64,000 bases of DNA. It comes from Salvator merianae (taxonomy: Eukaryota; Chordata; Lepidosauria; Squamata; Teiidae). The notes below the pieces were generated by a model. That model saw nothing but the letters and a program-made list of their open reading frames with translations, was not told where the DNA came from and made no database searches. Below, in pieces: positions 1 through 11,592 of this stretch. Each line of letters opens with the position of its first letter. Within the stretch, counting starts at the first letter, position 1. A program made the position numbers and the translations under genes. The stretch covers positions 13,309,730-13,373,729 of the forward strand of contig QVOM02000034.1 of NCBI GenBank assembly GCA_003586115.2. Reading direction: 5' to 3'.

Positions 1-382
1 TGAGAGTTGAAGACGGCGGCAGGTTGTTTGTCTTTTAATTATTAGTAAGTTGCGTCCTGAAGCTCTCTGTAGTTAAAAGTTTTCCAAGGTTTTGTTTAAT
101 CTCATCTATGTCATGTCATTGAGTCTTTCATATAAAGTTGTTAAAACTTCATGTGATAGGAAGGTTTATTTTACAAACAGCTCAAAAGTAGTTGAATCAC
201 ACACACACACACCCCCGAGTTCTGGAGATCGTATTTGCTGCTGAATCTCTCTCAATTAAGTTATGATTTCAGTACCAACAAACCTATTTACAAAAAAAGG
301 TTTGTTAAAGAGTTCTGGTAGGAATATCTTCCCATGTCTTTAATTACTTTCCAGGGTTTTGTTCTGGAAATTGGGGAGGACT
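1..382. other. Unassigned intergenic DNA
   Basis: I see no coding or RNA signal. A short AC dinucleotide run lies at about 197-214. The rest is AT-rich unique-looking sequence. Confidence 0.4.
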
Positions 383-421
383 CAGAGCATTATCTCAGAG
401 CATTATCTCAGAGCGTTATCT
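383..421 (+). repeat. Three tandem copies of a 13-bp unit
   Basis: The unit CAGAGCATTATCT occurs three times head to tail, with one A-to-G change in the third copy. It sits just upstream of a LINE 3' fragment and is probably local slippage. Confidence 0.8.
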
Positions 422-440
422 TATCTTCCTTGTGGTATCA

Positions 441-706
441 GACCCCAGCTTGGATGGCTTCAAAAGAGGTTTGGACAAGTTAATGGAAGACAAGGCCATA
501 ATTGATTACTAGTTCTGATGGCTGTATGACTTCAGGGGGGCATACACAGTATGCTTCCAAAAGCCAGCTTCTGGGACACTTGTCTTCAGGGCAAGGAGTG
601 TACTTATATCCTGCTTGTGGCTTCCTTACACAGCTGTTCACCACTGTGAGGACATACTGTTGGACTAGATGGACCAGTAGGCCATTTTGTTATGTTCACC
701 CAGGTT
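441..706 (+). mobile_element. CR1/L2-like LINE 3' end (C-terminal codons plus tail)
   Basis: Positions 441-512 translate to the C-terminal end of a jockey-superfamily LINE ORF2, including the stretch GFKRGLDKLMEDKAI, followed by a TAG stop. The downstream tail contains GGACTAGATGG, which recurs in at least six other tails in this window. The fragment is heavily 5'-truncated and non-functional. Clade assignment (CR1 versus L2) is uncertain. Confidence 0.65.
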
Positions 707-712
707 TTCCCT

Positions 713-1155
713 GTGCAAATGGTAGTTTTTCAAACCTGGCCATTTTTTAATGAATTTTAAATTATTTTTGGAAAGTTTTGTGTTTATCTTTGTTTTTACT
801 TGTGATTTTTTAAAAATTGTTTCAGGAAAACAAATGATATATAAAAGTTTTAAAGAATGAATGAGTGAATGAATTCATTGTTAGTCAGTGCTGGCTGCTA
901 TATAAAGGCAAACTAAGCAGCACTCTGCCAATCTCAGTGGCTCATAGCTTGAATTCAGTATTTTTTTAAAATTAGGATTGCCTAATGTGTGTGTAATCTA
1001 TTAAGTTCAGCCACCTCAGTCTTCGCTTGTACCTTTGGAAGGAAACTGATTCTGAGATAGTAACAGACTGATTTGATTGCCAAGACCTCCATCTAGTGGT
1101 ATTAGGTGTAAGCAGCAGGCTTCTACTGGCTTGGTCTCCATCCTGGGATCACAGC
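713..1155. other. Unassigned AT-rich DNA
   Basis: No gene, RNA or clear repeat boundary was recognised. Confidence 0.35.
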
Positions 1156-1159
1156 TGCA

Positions 1160-1337
1160 GGAGCCTGATCAACTTTAGAGGCAGGATGCCTCTAAAGGCC
1201 ATTTGCAGGGAGTCAAGAGCAGGTGAAGGTTTTGCCTTTGTCTTCTACTTGAGATGACCATAAGCCACTGTGTGAAACAGGATGCTGGACTAGATGGCCC
1301 ATGGTCTGATCCACAATTTCTCCTCTTATGCTCTTAA
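1160..1337 (+). mobile_element. CR1/L2-like LINE 3' tail
   Basis: This is non-coding 3' tail sequence with the motifs GAGGCAGGATGCCTCT and GGATGCTGGACTAGATGG. The same motifs appear in the tails near 28545-28730 and 45800-46015, which identifies a shared LINE family. It ends in a CTCTTATGCTCTTA-type terminus. Confidence 0.6.
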
Positions 1338-2572
1338 CTCTATGGGACTTAAGGCCTACTGGTTCCAACCAAAATGCCTCAGTATCAACATCATACTGAG
1401 GGGAGTTAAAACCCTTGGTATCTGTTGCTAATTTTGCACCTCCTTCTGACTTATTATTTGAATTATTTTGACTTATTATTTGTCGTCCATTTTAGTGTTC
1501 CTAGACTATCTGATTGGCTTAAACTTTTGGCTTCTTTCCTGTATTTTGATTTCTTTTTTCTGCCTGAATTGAGTTTCTGTTCCTGTTTAGATCCTTGGCA
1601 ACCTCCAGCTTCCAGTTTCCCAACCTATTGCTTCCCAGTCTACCTTCTGGCTCTGGTCTCTACCCGTTGGTTCTTACACTCCTACTTCTGAGTACTCAGA
1701 TTGTTGCCACCTACCTCTTGATTCTATCACCATCTCTTTTGCCCCCTGGCACCCCTTGCTATTAGTTGCTTTGCCCTCTGTCCAAACACTCACAGGGGCC
1801 CCTGGCCATCCTTCCATTAACTGTACTGCTGTACTGTACAAGAACCAGTAGAGAGCGGATTGGATGTGTTCAACCCACATTAACACATGTCCACTGATAA
1901 ACATATTACATTTCCAGTGTAGCCGAAGCCCTGGGAAAACTGAGTACTAATTCCTCATCAGTAGGGAAGATTGCAGGACAACATGAGATTATTTGCTTCT
2001 TCTCAGTCTAAGCTACCTTGCAGGATTATTGTCAGGATAAAACAGGAAAAAAAAAAAGAATTATGTCTGTTACTATGAAATCCTTGAGGGAGATGCAGGA
2101 AATATTAAATTAAGACTTTTTATTTGTATCCTTTGTTTATTTAGCAACACCATGGCACTGCATTGCGTAGAGCTATCCCGTTATAAGGTGGGCCAGAATA
2201 GGCAACCCAACCCAAGGTGCGACAGGTTGCTCCTTCCTGGCAGAGAATGAAAGTTCCTGGCTTTCGAAGCTACCAGTCAAGGCTTCTTCAGCCAGGTGCC
2301 ACTTCCAGGTGCCTGATGAAATAGTACTGTGTTGGTATACTGGACCAACAGAGCAGCCAGCTGGTCTAGTATACCAGGGTAGAATGCTTGTGACCTGTTT
2401 GTAAGCAGTTCATGGCTGGAGGGGAATATGGTGCTATTTTGCACCATATCCCACTCCAAGGTCTCATTCTGTGCAGATGAAGCAATCTGTTGTTGGCTGT
2501 TTTTGTTTTGAAGGCTGTGACTGGTGTTTTGCTCCCAGTGCACCAAAGTGTTGAAGTGTAAACACAGTCTTA
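1338..2572. other. Unassigned DNA with short imperfect palindromes
   Basis: No gene is supported. Around 2225-2470 there are imperfect inverted repeats, for example GGTATACTGGACCA against TGGTCTAGTATACC, suggesting a decayed foldback MITE whose ends I could not fix. Confidence 0.35.
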
Positions 2573-3066
2573 GGGTTTTTCCACACTTTCTGGTGATCCA
2601 ATACAGTGCACCCCACAGTCCTCTTCAGGGCCTCTTTTTTCCACATGATGGTGCAGATCAGAGAGTCTCTGCCCCCTGATAGTCTGCTCTGTTCATATTG
2701 GACAGAGCATAGATCAGACTAGATGGCCCCAAATGGTTACCTAATTCAGGACACCAATAGACCTTTTTAAAAAAAGTCTACTGGTGGTCTAGCAGGTGCT
2801 AAACTGGGCCATGGAGGTGTGTGAATGTAGCACACACCTCTGTGTCCTGATTTAGTGAGGGACCCACTTCAACAGCATACCAAAGTACGCTTCCGAAATA
2901 AGTCCCCTGGGGGCTCCAAGCCCAAGGCGTTGAGAATGTCAGCAGCTGGCTCCAAATCTCCTGTGATCTCAATGGCTGCCACAGCGGCTGTCTGGGAACA
3001 GTCATCTAAATGCGCTGATTTGGTCCCACTGGAGCAGTCTGCCAAATAGTACATGCAGAAATGCCC
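2573..3066. mobile_element. MITE-like element with TTA duplication (GGGCNTTTCTGCAC-end family)
   Basis: The left end begins GGGTTTTTCCACACTTT and the right end, read in reverse, begins GGGCATTTCTGCATG. Both are flanked by TTA (2570-2572 and 3067-3069). Related ends are seen at 30536, 36817, 56282 and 57438. It encodes nothing recognisable. The TWA-type duplication and GGGC termini suggest a PIF/Harbinger-related non-autonomous element. Confidence 0.5.
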
Positions 3067-3069
3067 TTA

Positions 3070-4829
3070 GTCAGTTACCCAGAGTCTGCAGAAAGTGCAA
3101 ATCATTTTTTGTTTTCTAGTCTCTTCTCCTTCTCAGTGTTTTCTAAGCGGGAGATCTCACTACTCTGGAGAATATAACTTAAAGCCACACTAGAGGGAAA
3201 TGACATGGTTCATTGGCACTCTGACAAGTGTGTCTGCTTTGATTTGCAGCACTGTTAAATGCTTCAGTGAATCAGCGTGCCTGCAGCCTCAGCTCAATAT
3301 GTTAGAATGTTATGGGCAATAAGGAAGGAATTCTTCCATTGGCAAGTCTTTGAGTGGGAAGGATTAGATGCCGTGAAGCATCGGCACAGACATTCAGTAG
3401 GACAGAAGAAGCCAGCAAGTATTGTTTCCTGCGTCAGAAAATTGTTGCAAATATTGACTTTTGCTTAGGAGCATTGCAGCTGTGTATTTTTTGTTGATTA
3501 TTTGATCAGATACTGGAAAGTTGAGGCTAATTTTTACTTCTTGGTGCATTTAACAGCAATCAGGAGAGGTCTGGAGAAGAATCTATATAAGTATATGGGC
3601 TGATTATTCTATTCAGTTCTGCACGCAGTGTCTGATTCACCATAGAATGCTAGAATACTGGGGAGGAAATTTCAACAGATGCAGCATGTTGTGGAGGCAA
3701 CATCTATTAAAATTTATTTCTTTGCTACAGCTATTAAAGATGCAGGAGTCCTGTTCTTATTTGCATCTGGCCACCTTACCTCAGCTATGTGTGACAGATT
3801 AAATCAGTCTTCCCCAGTCCTTGCTTACGGATATTGTCATCATACCTAGGTAGTATGGCCAATGGACAAGGATGCTAGGGCCAGTGGCAGCCTAGGGCTT
3901 GGAGCTGACAGGGCTATCAGGGGAATGGGGAAATTTGAATGAGAAGGCTTTGTTTGATTTAGCTGAGCTGTGCTGTGATCTGCAGTGGATCAAAATGTGA
4001 TTAATGGAGAAGAGTACAAAGCCAACCAATCCAATCCAGTTGAGGCCAAGTCTTGCTTCTGCTCCACTTCCCTTGTGGAAGTGCTCTGAAAGTCTCTGCT
4101 ATCTTGGATGTATGGTTTAATAACATTTAAAAACCAAAGTGCAGCCTAAAGGAATGTATCAATTGGAATAAGTTAATTTTTTATATAAGAAAAGTAGGAA
4201 AAGGGAATTATTCTGAATGGAAGTTGTAGTGTCAGAGAAGGAAGGTCCAATCTTCCCATTGTACCATTTCCTGGGGCAACGTTTTTGCACATTAAAACAT
4301 ATTTATTAGGAGATACATGGAATTTACTTCTAAGCATCCTTGCTTAGAGAATATTTTGATATCAGAATGAAGATCTTCTTGTCCCTTATGAAGGCTTTGG
4401 TATACCAAGCAGAGCATAAGCTTTGCTTGCTTGCCCTTTTAATTTTTGTTTCTTAGTACCATACTCTTTTATGATAAATTGGATGCTGATGTTTTGGAAC
4501 AGGAGCTCTGTGAAAAAAGTTATTTCTCCAGTTTCCAGCTGAGTTGCAAATGATTAACAAGGAGAAGATTTCAGCTGCAATCACATGAGGCTTCGCTAAG
4601 GCTTCATGATGTGGCTTCATGATAATTTGCCCTTTTCTGACTTTTCCCACAATACAGCAGAAGGAGTCAGCACAACACAAGCACAAGGGGCTTCTTGTTT
4701 CCAGATCCTCCTCCTTTCCCTGTCACTTGTGCTTACAAGTACACTTTCTCATCCTTTTCCCCACTTACTTCAGAAGGCAGCGAGCAAATATTTTCCTGGC
4801 CTGATCACCTAGCTTACTAGTTTTCCTCT
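3070..4829. other. Unassigned intergenic DNA
   Basis: No gene, RNA or transposon terminus was recognised in this stretch. The short open frames here have no domain I can name. Confidence 0.35.
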
Positions 4830-5065
4830 CAGCACTATTCATTTATTTTTCTATCCCACCTAGACATCCCAGGGTGGGTTACAGTGAAAGCAATATAAAA
4901 ACACAGTTACAAATGAACTCACCAACAACAAGATATAACAGTGCCTGAAAGGGGAGTAGAAGCTGTTTCTTTAGGCTAGGGGGTCATGTGTCGTAATATA
5001 TACAATGAGGGGCTAAACACATCTTAGAGAGGAGATCATTCCACAGCCAGGGGCTACCACAGAGT
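4830..5065 (-). repeat. Probable LINE/SINE-derived repeat, reversed
   Basis: The segment CTATCCCACCTAGACATCCC followed by a 'gtgggttacagtgaaagcaatataaaaacacagtt'-type stretch (only partly quoted) resembles the reverse strand of a common squamate repeat ending in a 'ggtgggataaaaataaa' tail. The call is by resemblance only. Confidence 0.3.
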
Positions 5066-5269
5066 AGACTTTCCCACATGCTTTTGCATGTGCATAACCT
5101 TTTGGCACTTGTGTGTGCACCCACACTGTCCCAGCCATTTACTGATCAGTTAGTGACTTGGAAGGTGCCCCACCTTTTTGCTAAAATAGGCATTCCCCAT
5201 TTCCGTGGTTTGCCATTGGTATTTTTTTTTAAAAAAAACAATACAATTTCAGTGCCTCCAGTTATAGGC

Positions 5270-5590
5270 TAAGACCCACAATTCTCCTGGAATTATATTG
5301 GAATGCTACACATAATTGTGGCATCCCGGTATAGGCCCAGGATATGGAGATGATATCCCATAATATAGCTATTATGGGAAATCTAGCAACAATGCCCACT
5401 TTCCCATGGTAGTGATAATTTACCTCTGTCTGCTGGCTCCTTTCATCATTGTTGCTCTTGCAAATACCTGGATGTCAGCCAAGTGCATGAAAAAAGCAAG
5501 AGGAAGTGGACCGATAATTGCAAGAGGAACAACCATGAAAGAAGCTACAGAGGAAGGTAAGAGCCTGTGATTGCCTCCCACATCTGGTGG
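5270..5590. mobile_element. Degraded MITE of the GGGTGCCTCC family
   Basis: The internal sequence (a GGATATGGAGATGATATCCC palindrome, then TTACCTCTGTCTGCTGGCTC, then CTCTTGCAAATACCTGGATG) matches segments at 19600-19915, 22510-22795, 34345-34856 and 36400-36520. Ends are uncertain and no coding capacity is seen. Confidence 0.5.
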
Positions 5591-5984
5591 GAACAGAGAG
5601 ATCTTCTTGCTATTCCTTCACAATGGGTGGGCAAGTCTATCCTCAGAAAGAGATAGACAGCCGAGGCAAGCATTTGTCTTCACTTGGCTAGTCCACAGAG
5701 GGTTTTTTCTCACCCTTTGGAAAAGATGCTTCCTCAGATCTTTGAGACTGATGTAAAGCCTGATGCTCAGAACTGCATGTAATAGAAATACCCCTTGGTT
5801 TTCCCAGTGTTGCCCCATTTACCATATGTGGATGCAGCCTTCTTTGCAATTCACAGGGATTTTATAAATCATGAGTGAACTTGCACTAGGGATGCTCTAT
5901 TGAATCCAGGTCAGTAATCTCCTATAATTGTTGTACAGAAAAAGAAACTTCAGAATACTAGAATGCTGGATGAAATGTCTGTAA

Positions 5985-6625
5985 TAATAGAAAGATTGCT
6001 TTATTTTGATTCATACATGTTACAAACATTAAAAATATATTTTATAAATATTATTTAACATTCTCCCTCCTACTCCCTTCCTCCCCTCCTCCTGATGGAT
6101 CTGCAAATTAACTATAATCACAACTGGAAGATTCTACTTAGCCTCTGTATAATGTTATTACTTTCTGTGTTATTCTCCAAATATGTTTTTATGTTCATCC
6201 AATTCTGCTTTGCTCTATTTTCCTCCTTTTGTAAATTATAAGTTCCTTTGATTTCATTTGAAGAACCATTTGGTCCACAATTTAATGAGTCTAATTCTGT
6301 TTTGTCCATTTCTTACAGCTTTTCCATCCATATACCAAAACTGCTTGCACCACTGTAATTAGCTGATCAAAGACAAACTTCTCCTCTTTATTAATTTGTC
6401 TTTCATGGAATGGATTAGGCACATTTCTTTTGACAGGGAAATAGATTTCTGCAGTATCTTATTAATTTCACTCTCTATCATCTTCCAAAATTTGTTTATC
6501 TTCTTACATTCCCAGAACATATGGATGTAAGTTCCTTTGCTTGGACATCCAGGCCAACAGTGTAAATTTGATGACTGACTGAAATGTCTGTTTCTGCACA
6601 ACTAATTAAAGGTGGGTTTCTATAT
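5985..6625 (-). mobile_element. 5'-truncated L1-type LINE, reversed 3' end
   Basis: On the minus strand, 6601-6359 encodes the L1 ORF2 C-terminal cysteine-histidine motif: CWPGC, then GTYIHMFWECKKINKFW. A G-rich polypurine tract (complement of 6060-6095) and an AT-rich end follow, as in other L1 3' regions here. Only the last few hundred bases survive, so there is no RT or endonuclease. The copy is inactive. Confidence 0.75.
6359..6601 (-). pseudogene. L1 ORF2 C-terminal fragment (zinc-knuckle region)
   Basis: An 80-codon open remnant carries C-x3-C, then H-x4-C spacing in the order CWPGC / YIHMFWEC, which is characteristic of the L1 ORF2p C-terminal domain. It lacks the endonuclease and polymerase domains entirely and is a truncated, non-functional piece of the LINE at 5985-6625. 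Confidence 0.7.
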
Positions 6626-7082
6626 GGCAAAACTAGTCAGTTGCCATAAGAGCCATTAGGGTCTACAGGCATGTGTAGTATGAAATTAGGTTTTGCGATT
6701 AATCTTCATAGTAGCTGAGGTATTTTGTAAAGGATTCCATAAATCAGTCAAGGGCTTGTGTAAATATACAATCTCCCCTCTCCCGGTACAGGTTTCCATC
6801 CTCTTTTCACTGCCCTACATCTGGAGAACCACTGTTTGCCTACCTAAGCTTTAGAGATTTGTGTAACATTTGTGTTTTTTTTTTTTTTTTTTTTAAAGAA
6901 AGCAGCTTTTAAGAAGTTAAATACACAGCCTAAAAAGGGCAGAGGGAAACCTTTATTCCCCAATTTCAGCAATTCCACAATCCAAAAACTAGCATGAACC
7001 TTTGTAGATACTAATAAACGGCTGAAACTGACTAGTAGTCCTTTGCTTTAGATGCAGAAAGTCCTAAATTTGACCTCCCCCT
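6626..7082. other. Unassigned DNA with a T20 run
   Basis: A homopolymer T run occupies about 6875-6894. Nothing else was recognised. Confidence 0.4.
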
Positions 7083-7700
7083 CCCAGCTATGGTCACACC
7101 AGAACAAATTAGTCCATCTTAGGGCACAATGTGGAGTCAACCTATTATTGGATTGATCACACCTATCTATTTTAATGCTCACTCAGTTCATCTTTCTTTG
7201 TCCACACTTTTCATTCTTCCCACACTCAGTCTGCTGATGGGGTACTTTTTTCCTCTCTGTCCCTCCCATCCTTCTTCCTGTGCCCTCTGTGATTGGATGC
7301 TGTCCCACCAATTGCCATCAATTTTTGGCTTCTCAAGGGAGGGTAAGGCCAACTCCCTCTGTCCCCGCCCTCCTCTCTGATGCACTGGGCTTGTGTGTGT
7401 GTACGGAAAGTAAACTTTCCCATACATTCAGGATGTAGTCCAAGGAAAGTTAATCCACAGAACAGAGAGTTCTTCCTTGTTTGCTCAGCCAATCCTTCCC
7501 CTCCCCCCCTTTTCTCTTTCTTCCCCTTCTCCTCCCATCTTGCTTGCTTAGCTTTCCTCCCTCCTCCTCTTACTTTTCCTTGGGCTTGGAGGAAAAACGT
7601 TTGTCCACTGGCCTGGTTGTTTCTCCCCTCCCCATTTATCTGTCAAAGGGCCAGATAAAAATCACAGAAATCTTCAAGCTGATGAATGATTCTGGTTCCT
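7083..7700 (+). repeat. Interspersed repeat, copy 1 (shared with 37230-39030)
   Basis: This region shares several blocks in the same order with 38570-39030: a pyrimidine-rich block, CTTGCTTGCTTAG, CCCCATTTATCTGTCAAA and GGCCAGATAAAAATCAC. Its left side, GGTCACACCAGA, parallels GGTCACATCTGA at 37240. There is no coding capacity. It is probably a non-autonomous DNA element, but termini are not resolved. Confidence 0.5.
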
Positions 7701-7829
7701 TCCAACTAGGGCTTTTAATCTGTTCCAAGAGCCCTCAGCAGGGGACTTTTCCAACCATCTGGATGTAGCCTTAGGTTTCTATAATGAGGTGAAAAATCTG
7801 AAGTAACTGAGCCTATTAACTTTCTACAA

Positions 7830-8790
7830 TTATCCTTAAGCCACTCCAGGAAGGGGTCCAGAGGTCTCCTTTCCACATGGTGGACTGTCTTAAGGAAGGC
7901 CATGCTCCCTGCTAGCATGCTCTGTACATATTGGATGAAGCATAGTCTGATCTAGGTGACACAAATGGTCACCTACATCTGGATAATGGTAGGCCTTTAA
8001 AAAAAAATCTATTGCCATCTTAATTGTGAGTAAATGCATGCCTTCATGGCTTCATGGGCCGGTTTAGCAGGGGGACCCATTTTGGTGGCACACAAAATTG
8101 TGCTGCCAAAATGTGTCCCCCATGGACTCCAAGTCTGAGAACTTTTGTTCCTAGCCATTGGAGATTGTGTACTATCTTCAGAGCCAGTGCAGGGGCTGTC
8201 CTGGAATAGCCTTCCATGTGCAGAAGACTTGTTCTGAAACAGTAGGAGTAGTCCAGCTGCTGGAACTCCTCCAGCTTGGCCCTGTCCTACTAAGCACCTT
8301 TCCACATTTGCTCTGGATTCCTGATCTGGAACAAACAACCCATCCCAAGCTGGGATGTATTTCCAGTGGAGTGGAACAGGACTGTCTACATTTGGATGGT
8401 CTGTTCTATTCCAGCCCTTGTCACTGCCTCCAGAGTGCCCTCACAGCAGGAGCAAGACCCTGAAGGCTAGGAATGAAAGTTCTCAGCTTTTGGAATTTCC
8501 AGCCTTGCTGGTTTTTCAGTGAACCTATTTCCAGTGGCACTCCCTGTAACACTGTTGGAGTGGGTCCTCTGTTCTTTACTGGACACAGGGGTGTGCCATC
8601 TACATGCCTCCATGGTCTTGTATATACCCCTAGACCAGTTGTAGACCTCAACCAGGGTACGGCACCATTTTCTGTGCCCTAGCCTGGTCCACGCTTTGTC
8701 CAGTGTGGACAAAGAGTGATGGGGCAGGGCTTGGCCTAGTCTGCACTAGTGTGTGGAAGTGCTTCTCCTTATTCCTGAATAATGGACAGT
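7830..8790. mobile_element. Degraded palindromic MITE-like repeats
   Basis: The motif TTTTGGTGGCACACAAAATT with the partner GTGCTGCCAAAATG forms an inverted repeat, and similar blocks occur at 2860-2900, 30800-30840 and 36550-36600. AGCACCTTTCCACATTTGCT (8295) and GTGTGGAAAGGG (8776) look like family ends. Two copies may be fused; boundaries are approximate. Confidence 0.4.
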
Positions 8791-9583
8791 GTGGAAAGGG
8801 TGCATAGCAGGCAAAATTCCCTTCCTGTAAGTCAAAGAATTAATACTTCACAAAAAATGAAGAAGACCTACTTAAGAAACAGTTTTGTACCTAAAACTCT
8901 CCATGCAACATTTGATTCAAGAAGCAGTTGTTCAAGTAATTAATGATTGGTGGAATCTTCTAAGTCAGAGCAGTATAATTTGAAATAATTCACAAAACAA
9001 TATAAAACCTGCAGATACTAGGAAGGGAATGGCAGTCATGAATATATTTAAAGTCCTCTCTGGGTAGTGTGGTCTTCTTTATCTTTAATAGCTGCATAGG
9101 GGGAGAGCACATCTCACCATTTGAGGTAGAGTGAGTGGAAAAATGTCACCGAGAAAAACAAAATAAAAATATAATAGGATGATATAGTTGTGATCTTAGG
9201 GGGAGAAAAGCAAGGCAAAGTTAGATTTATTTGTCTTATATCCTGCAGAGGGAGGAATAATGATGGAACAATATAATGTAAAATATTGGCAGAAGTGACT
9301 ATGCTAAAGAAGATGAAGTCCAACAGAGACAGCTAGGGAGAAGAAAATAAAACCTGCCCGCCAGTACATCATGTTCAGCTGGCATTTCAGCAAAGGCAAT
9401 TTGATGAAAAATTGACAGGGCAACCCTTCAAGGGTTGCTTGCTAGAAATGCAAATGATCAAGGTGTCCATAAATCTGTAGTGTTGGCTGCAGATACTGTT
9501 TGAAAGAGAAAGCTGAAACTGTCTTTGCAATAGAATGCGGAGCATATTTCATTGGCTACACTGAGGGCTGATCATACATTGCA
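8791..9583. other. Unassigned AT-rich DNA
   Basis: No gene, RNA or repeat terminus recognised. Confidence 0.35.
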
Positions 9584-9586
9584 TTA

Positions 9587-11117
9587 GGCCGCGGTCGGAC
9601 ATCATCAGTGTAATCCATATCAGAAGAGTACACGCAGTGAATTCGTCTTCTGGTCGTTCCCACAGTTACAATTTAACACGGAGTCAATTCGTACTTGCTC
9701 GTTCCCACACTGATATTTCCTGTGCTTGGCAGTACCCTTTCTGCCTCCACCCTTCATCAAATTCTCCTCCCTATGCAGTCAGCGATTGGCTGCAGTCCCA
9801 ACGTTCAAACCTTGACGTCACAGGGGCGGGAAAGTCAAGCTCCGTTCTCCTATGCCCCCGCTGCTACTTCAGAACATGGATTCACTTGGCAGCGTTACTA
9901 GGCATTCGCCATTTGCTCCTCCCTGCAGCCTCTGTCTACCGAAGCAGAATTTAAAAACTATGTTCACTTTAAAACTATGAACTTTAAAAAACTAAGCTTT
10001 TGAAATGCGGAGTTCTGCTATCCTGCTGGTTCACTTTAGCGCAACTGCGCTTTTTAAAAGTAGCGTAAAAGCAGGGAGAGGTGCATAACAAAGGGAAGAA
10101 GTGGGGAGGGGAATTGAGGGGGCTCTAATCTTTTGACAATCAAGTGCTTCTGCATTTTGCAGAGATCCTAGCAATCGGGAGCAGTTTATTTTTTGCTTTA
10201 AAGAGCAGATGGAATTTAATTTCTTGAATGGGGGATATAGAAAGAGAAAGCACCGCAGCTTAAAAAATCCATTGGAGGCAATAAAAAACCTCTTCTTCCA
10301 ACACTCGGGCAAACTTATATTTTTTTAATATTTTTTTAAGAAGCGTGGAGCACAGCAGGCGCCTCCTCCTCCTCCTCCTCCTTCTCACACATGTCCGTGC
10401 GAAGGATTTACAACATCTAAGAAAGCTTCTTCTCATCCCCCCCCTCCGAAGCCCCCCATTTTCATCCTACAACCGCTGACACAGAGCAAGAAGCACAGGA
10501 AAAAAGACACACACACAACCACAAAGAAAAGGAGAATTGTGATTTTATGATCTTGCCGTTTTCTTTTCCTGTGCTTCGGTGCTACAGCGCTTTTACACAA
10601 AAGTGGCTGGCGAGGAAAGAAAGACGGCGGGCTGCTGATGAAGCCGTAACTTTCCCCACGGCACTGCTGAATAGGAGGAGTGGGCAGAACACAACGACAT
10701 GGGGAGAAGGGATGGCAGCTTCTCCTTTCATCGGACAGCGGCAGAGAAGGGAGTACAGGAAGCTGATGAAAAATTTGCCTGTACGCCATGCTAGCTTTCC
10801 TGAGAACCGTGCCGGCCTCCCTAGCAGACGCCCACCCACAATGTCTGTCATTGGATGGCACAAAATGGGGATCCCTCCCTCTGCACGCCCACAAAAAATT
10901 ACGGTCCCTCCCACAGATTCACTTTCTCCGTGCCCACAGCAAAAGGAAAGCGTGCTAGCGATCTGGAACGGCTTGAGAATTGATAAAATCCGAAGACAAA
11001 GTAATGCGCATTTAGCCTATTTAATCAATAAAAATTACGGAAAGGCAAGATCATGTCGGGACAGCGGGAACTGAAGACGGCCTGTAAACTGATTATATGC
11101 CATGTCTGAACACGGCC
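9587..11117 (+). mobile_element. Harbinger-like non-autonomous element, copy A (complete)
   Basis: Terminal inverted repeats are GGCCGCGGTCGGACATC at the left and, read in reverse, GGCCGTGTTCAGACATG at the right. They are flanked by direct TTA duplications (9584-9586, 11118-11120). A 3-bp TWA duplication is the hallmark of PIF/Harbinger. At 1531 bp it is the longest copy. It contains open frames (for example 9637-9954 and 10547-11074), but these have no transposase motif and are not kept open in the other copies, so I do not call genes. Related copies: 13036-15673, 32420-33455, 53634-54819 and 63081 to the window end. Confidence 0.8.
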
Positions 11118-11120
11118 TTA

Positions 11121-11555
11121 GTGATTTATTTTTATTTTGGGGGGTAGGTGAGTAGAGATTCCTGCATGGAGTAGGACATTGGTCTCAGTGGCTTGAATGG
11201 TATTCAAGTCAATGAACCAAAGTTTCTTCTTATCCAGTTTATCCTTGTTAATGACCCTGTCAAAAATATTAGGAAGGGACACGTTGCCAAAAAGGGCCTG
11301 GACAGAAATGCTAGTGGCCAGGAACTTGTGTTCCCAGACTGCAAAGGCAGCAACAGGGCTGGGCTCAGATGGGCCATCTGAAATATGAACAGCCCTTAAC
11401 CTGCACTAGCTTTGGTCTGGCCAGCATGGACCAGAGTACCTAGCACAGATGAGCACTGCATGAGATAACCTGCATCATGTGGGACTGGCCTAAGATTTAG
11501 TTCTGCCCAAATATAAACAAACCCAGAGATGTGATTCAAACAACTGCCCCCAATT
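11121..11555. other. Unassigned DNA between transposons
   Basis: No coding or repeat signal recognised between the Harbinger-like element and the CR1. Confidence 0.35.
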
Positions 11556-11592
11556 CCTAGTAAGCAAAGGCTCATTACTTTTGCTTACTAGG
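11556..11592. repeat. Perfect 13-bp inverted repeat at the CR1 5' junction
   Basis: CCTAGTAAGCAAA at 11556-11568 is mirrored by TTTGCTTACTAGG at 11580-11592 with an 11-bp spacer. The right arm abuts the first CR1-like codon, so the hairpin marks the 5' truncation point. Confidence 0.9.

Noticed and set aside
9637..9954. 105-codon frame with similar frames at 33158-33406 and 53615-53842, suggesting a conserved protein
   Set aside because: The likeness is explained by homologous non-coding Harbinger-like DNA; frames are not maintained equally, and there is no transposase motif.
10547..11074. 175-codon frame in Harbinger-like copy A
   Set aside because: It is not open in copies B, C or E, has no recognisable domain and overlaps equally long antisense frames.
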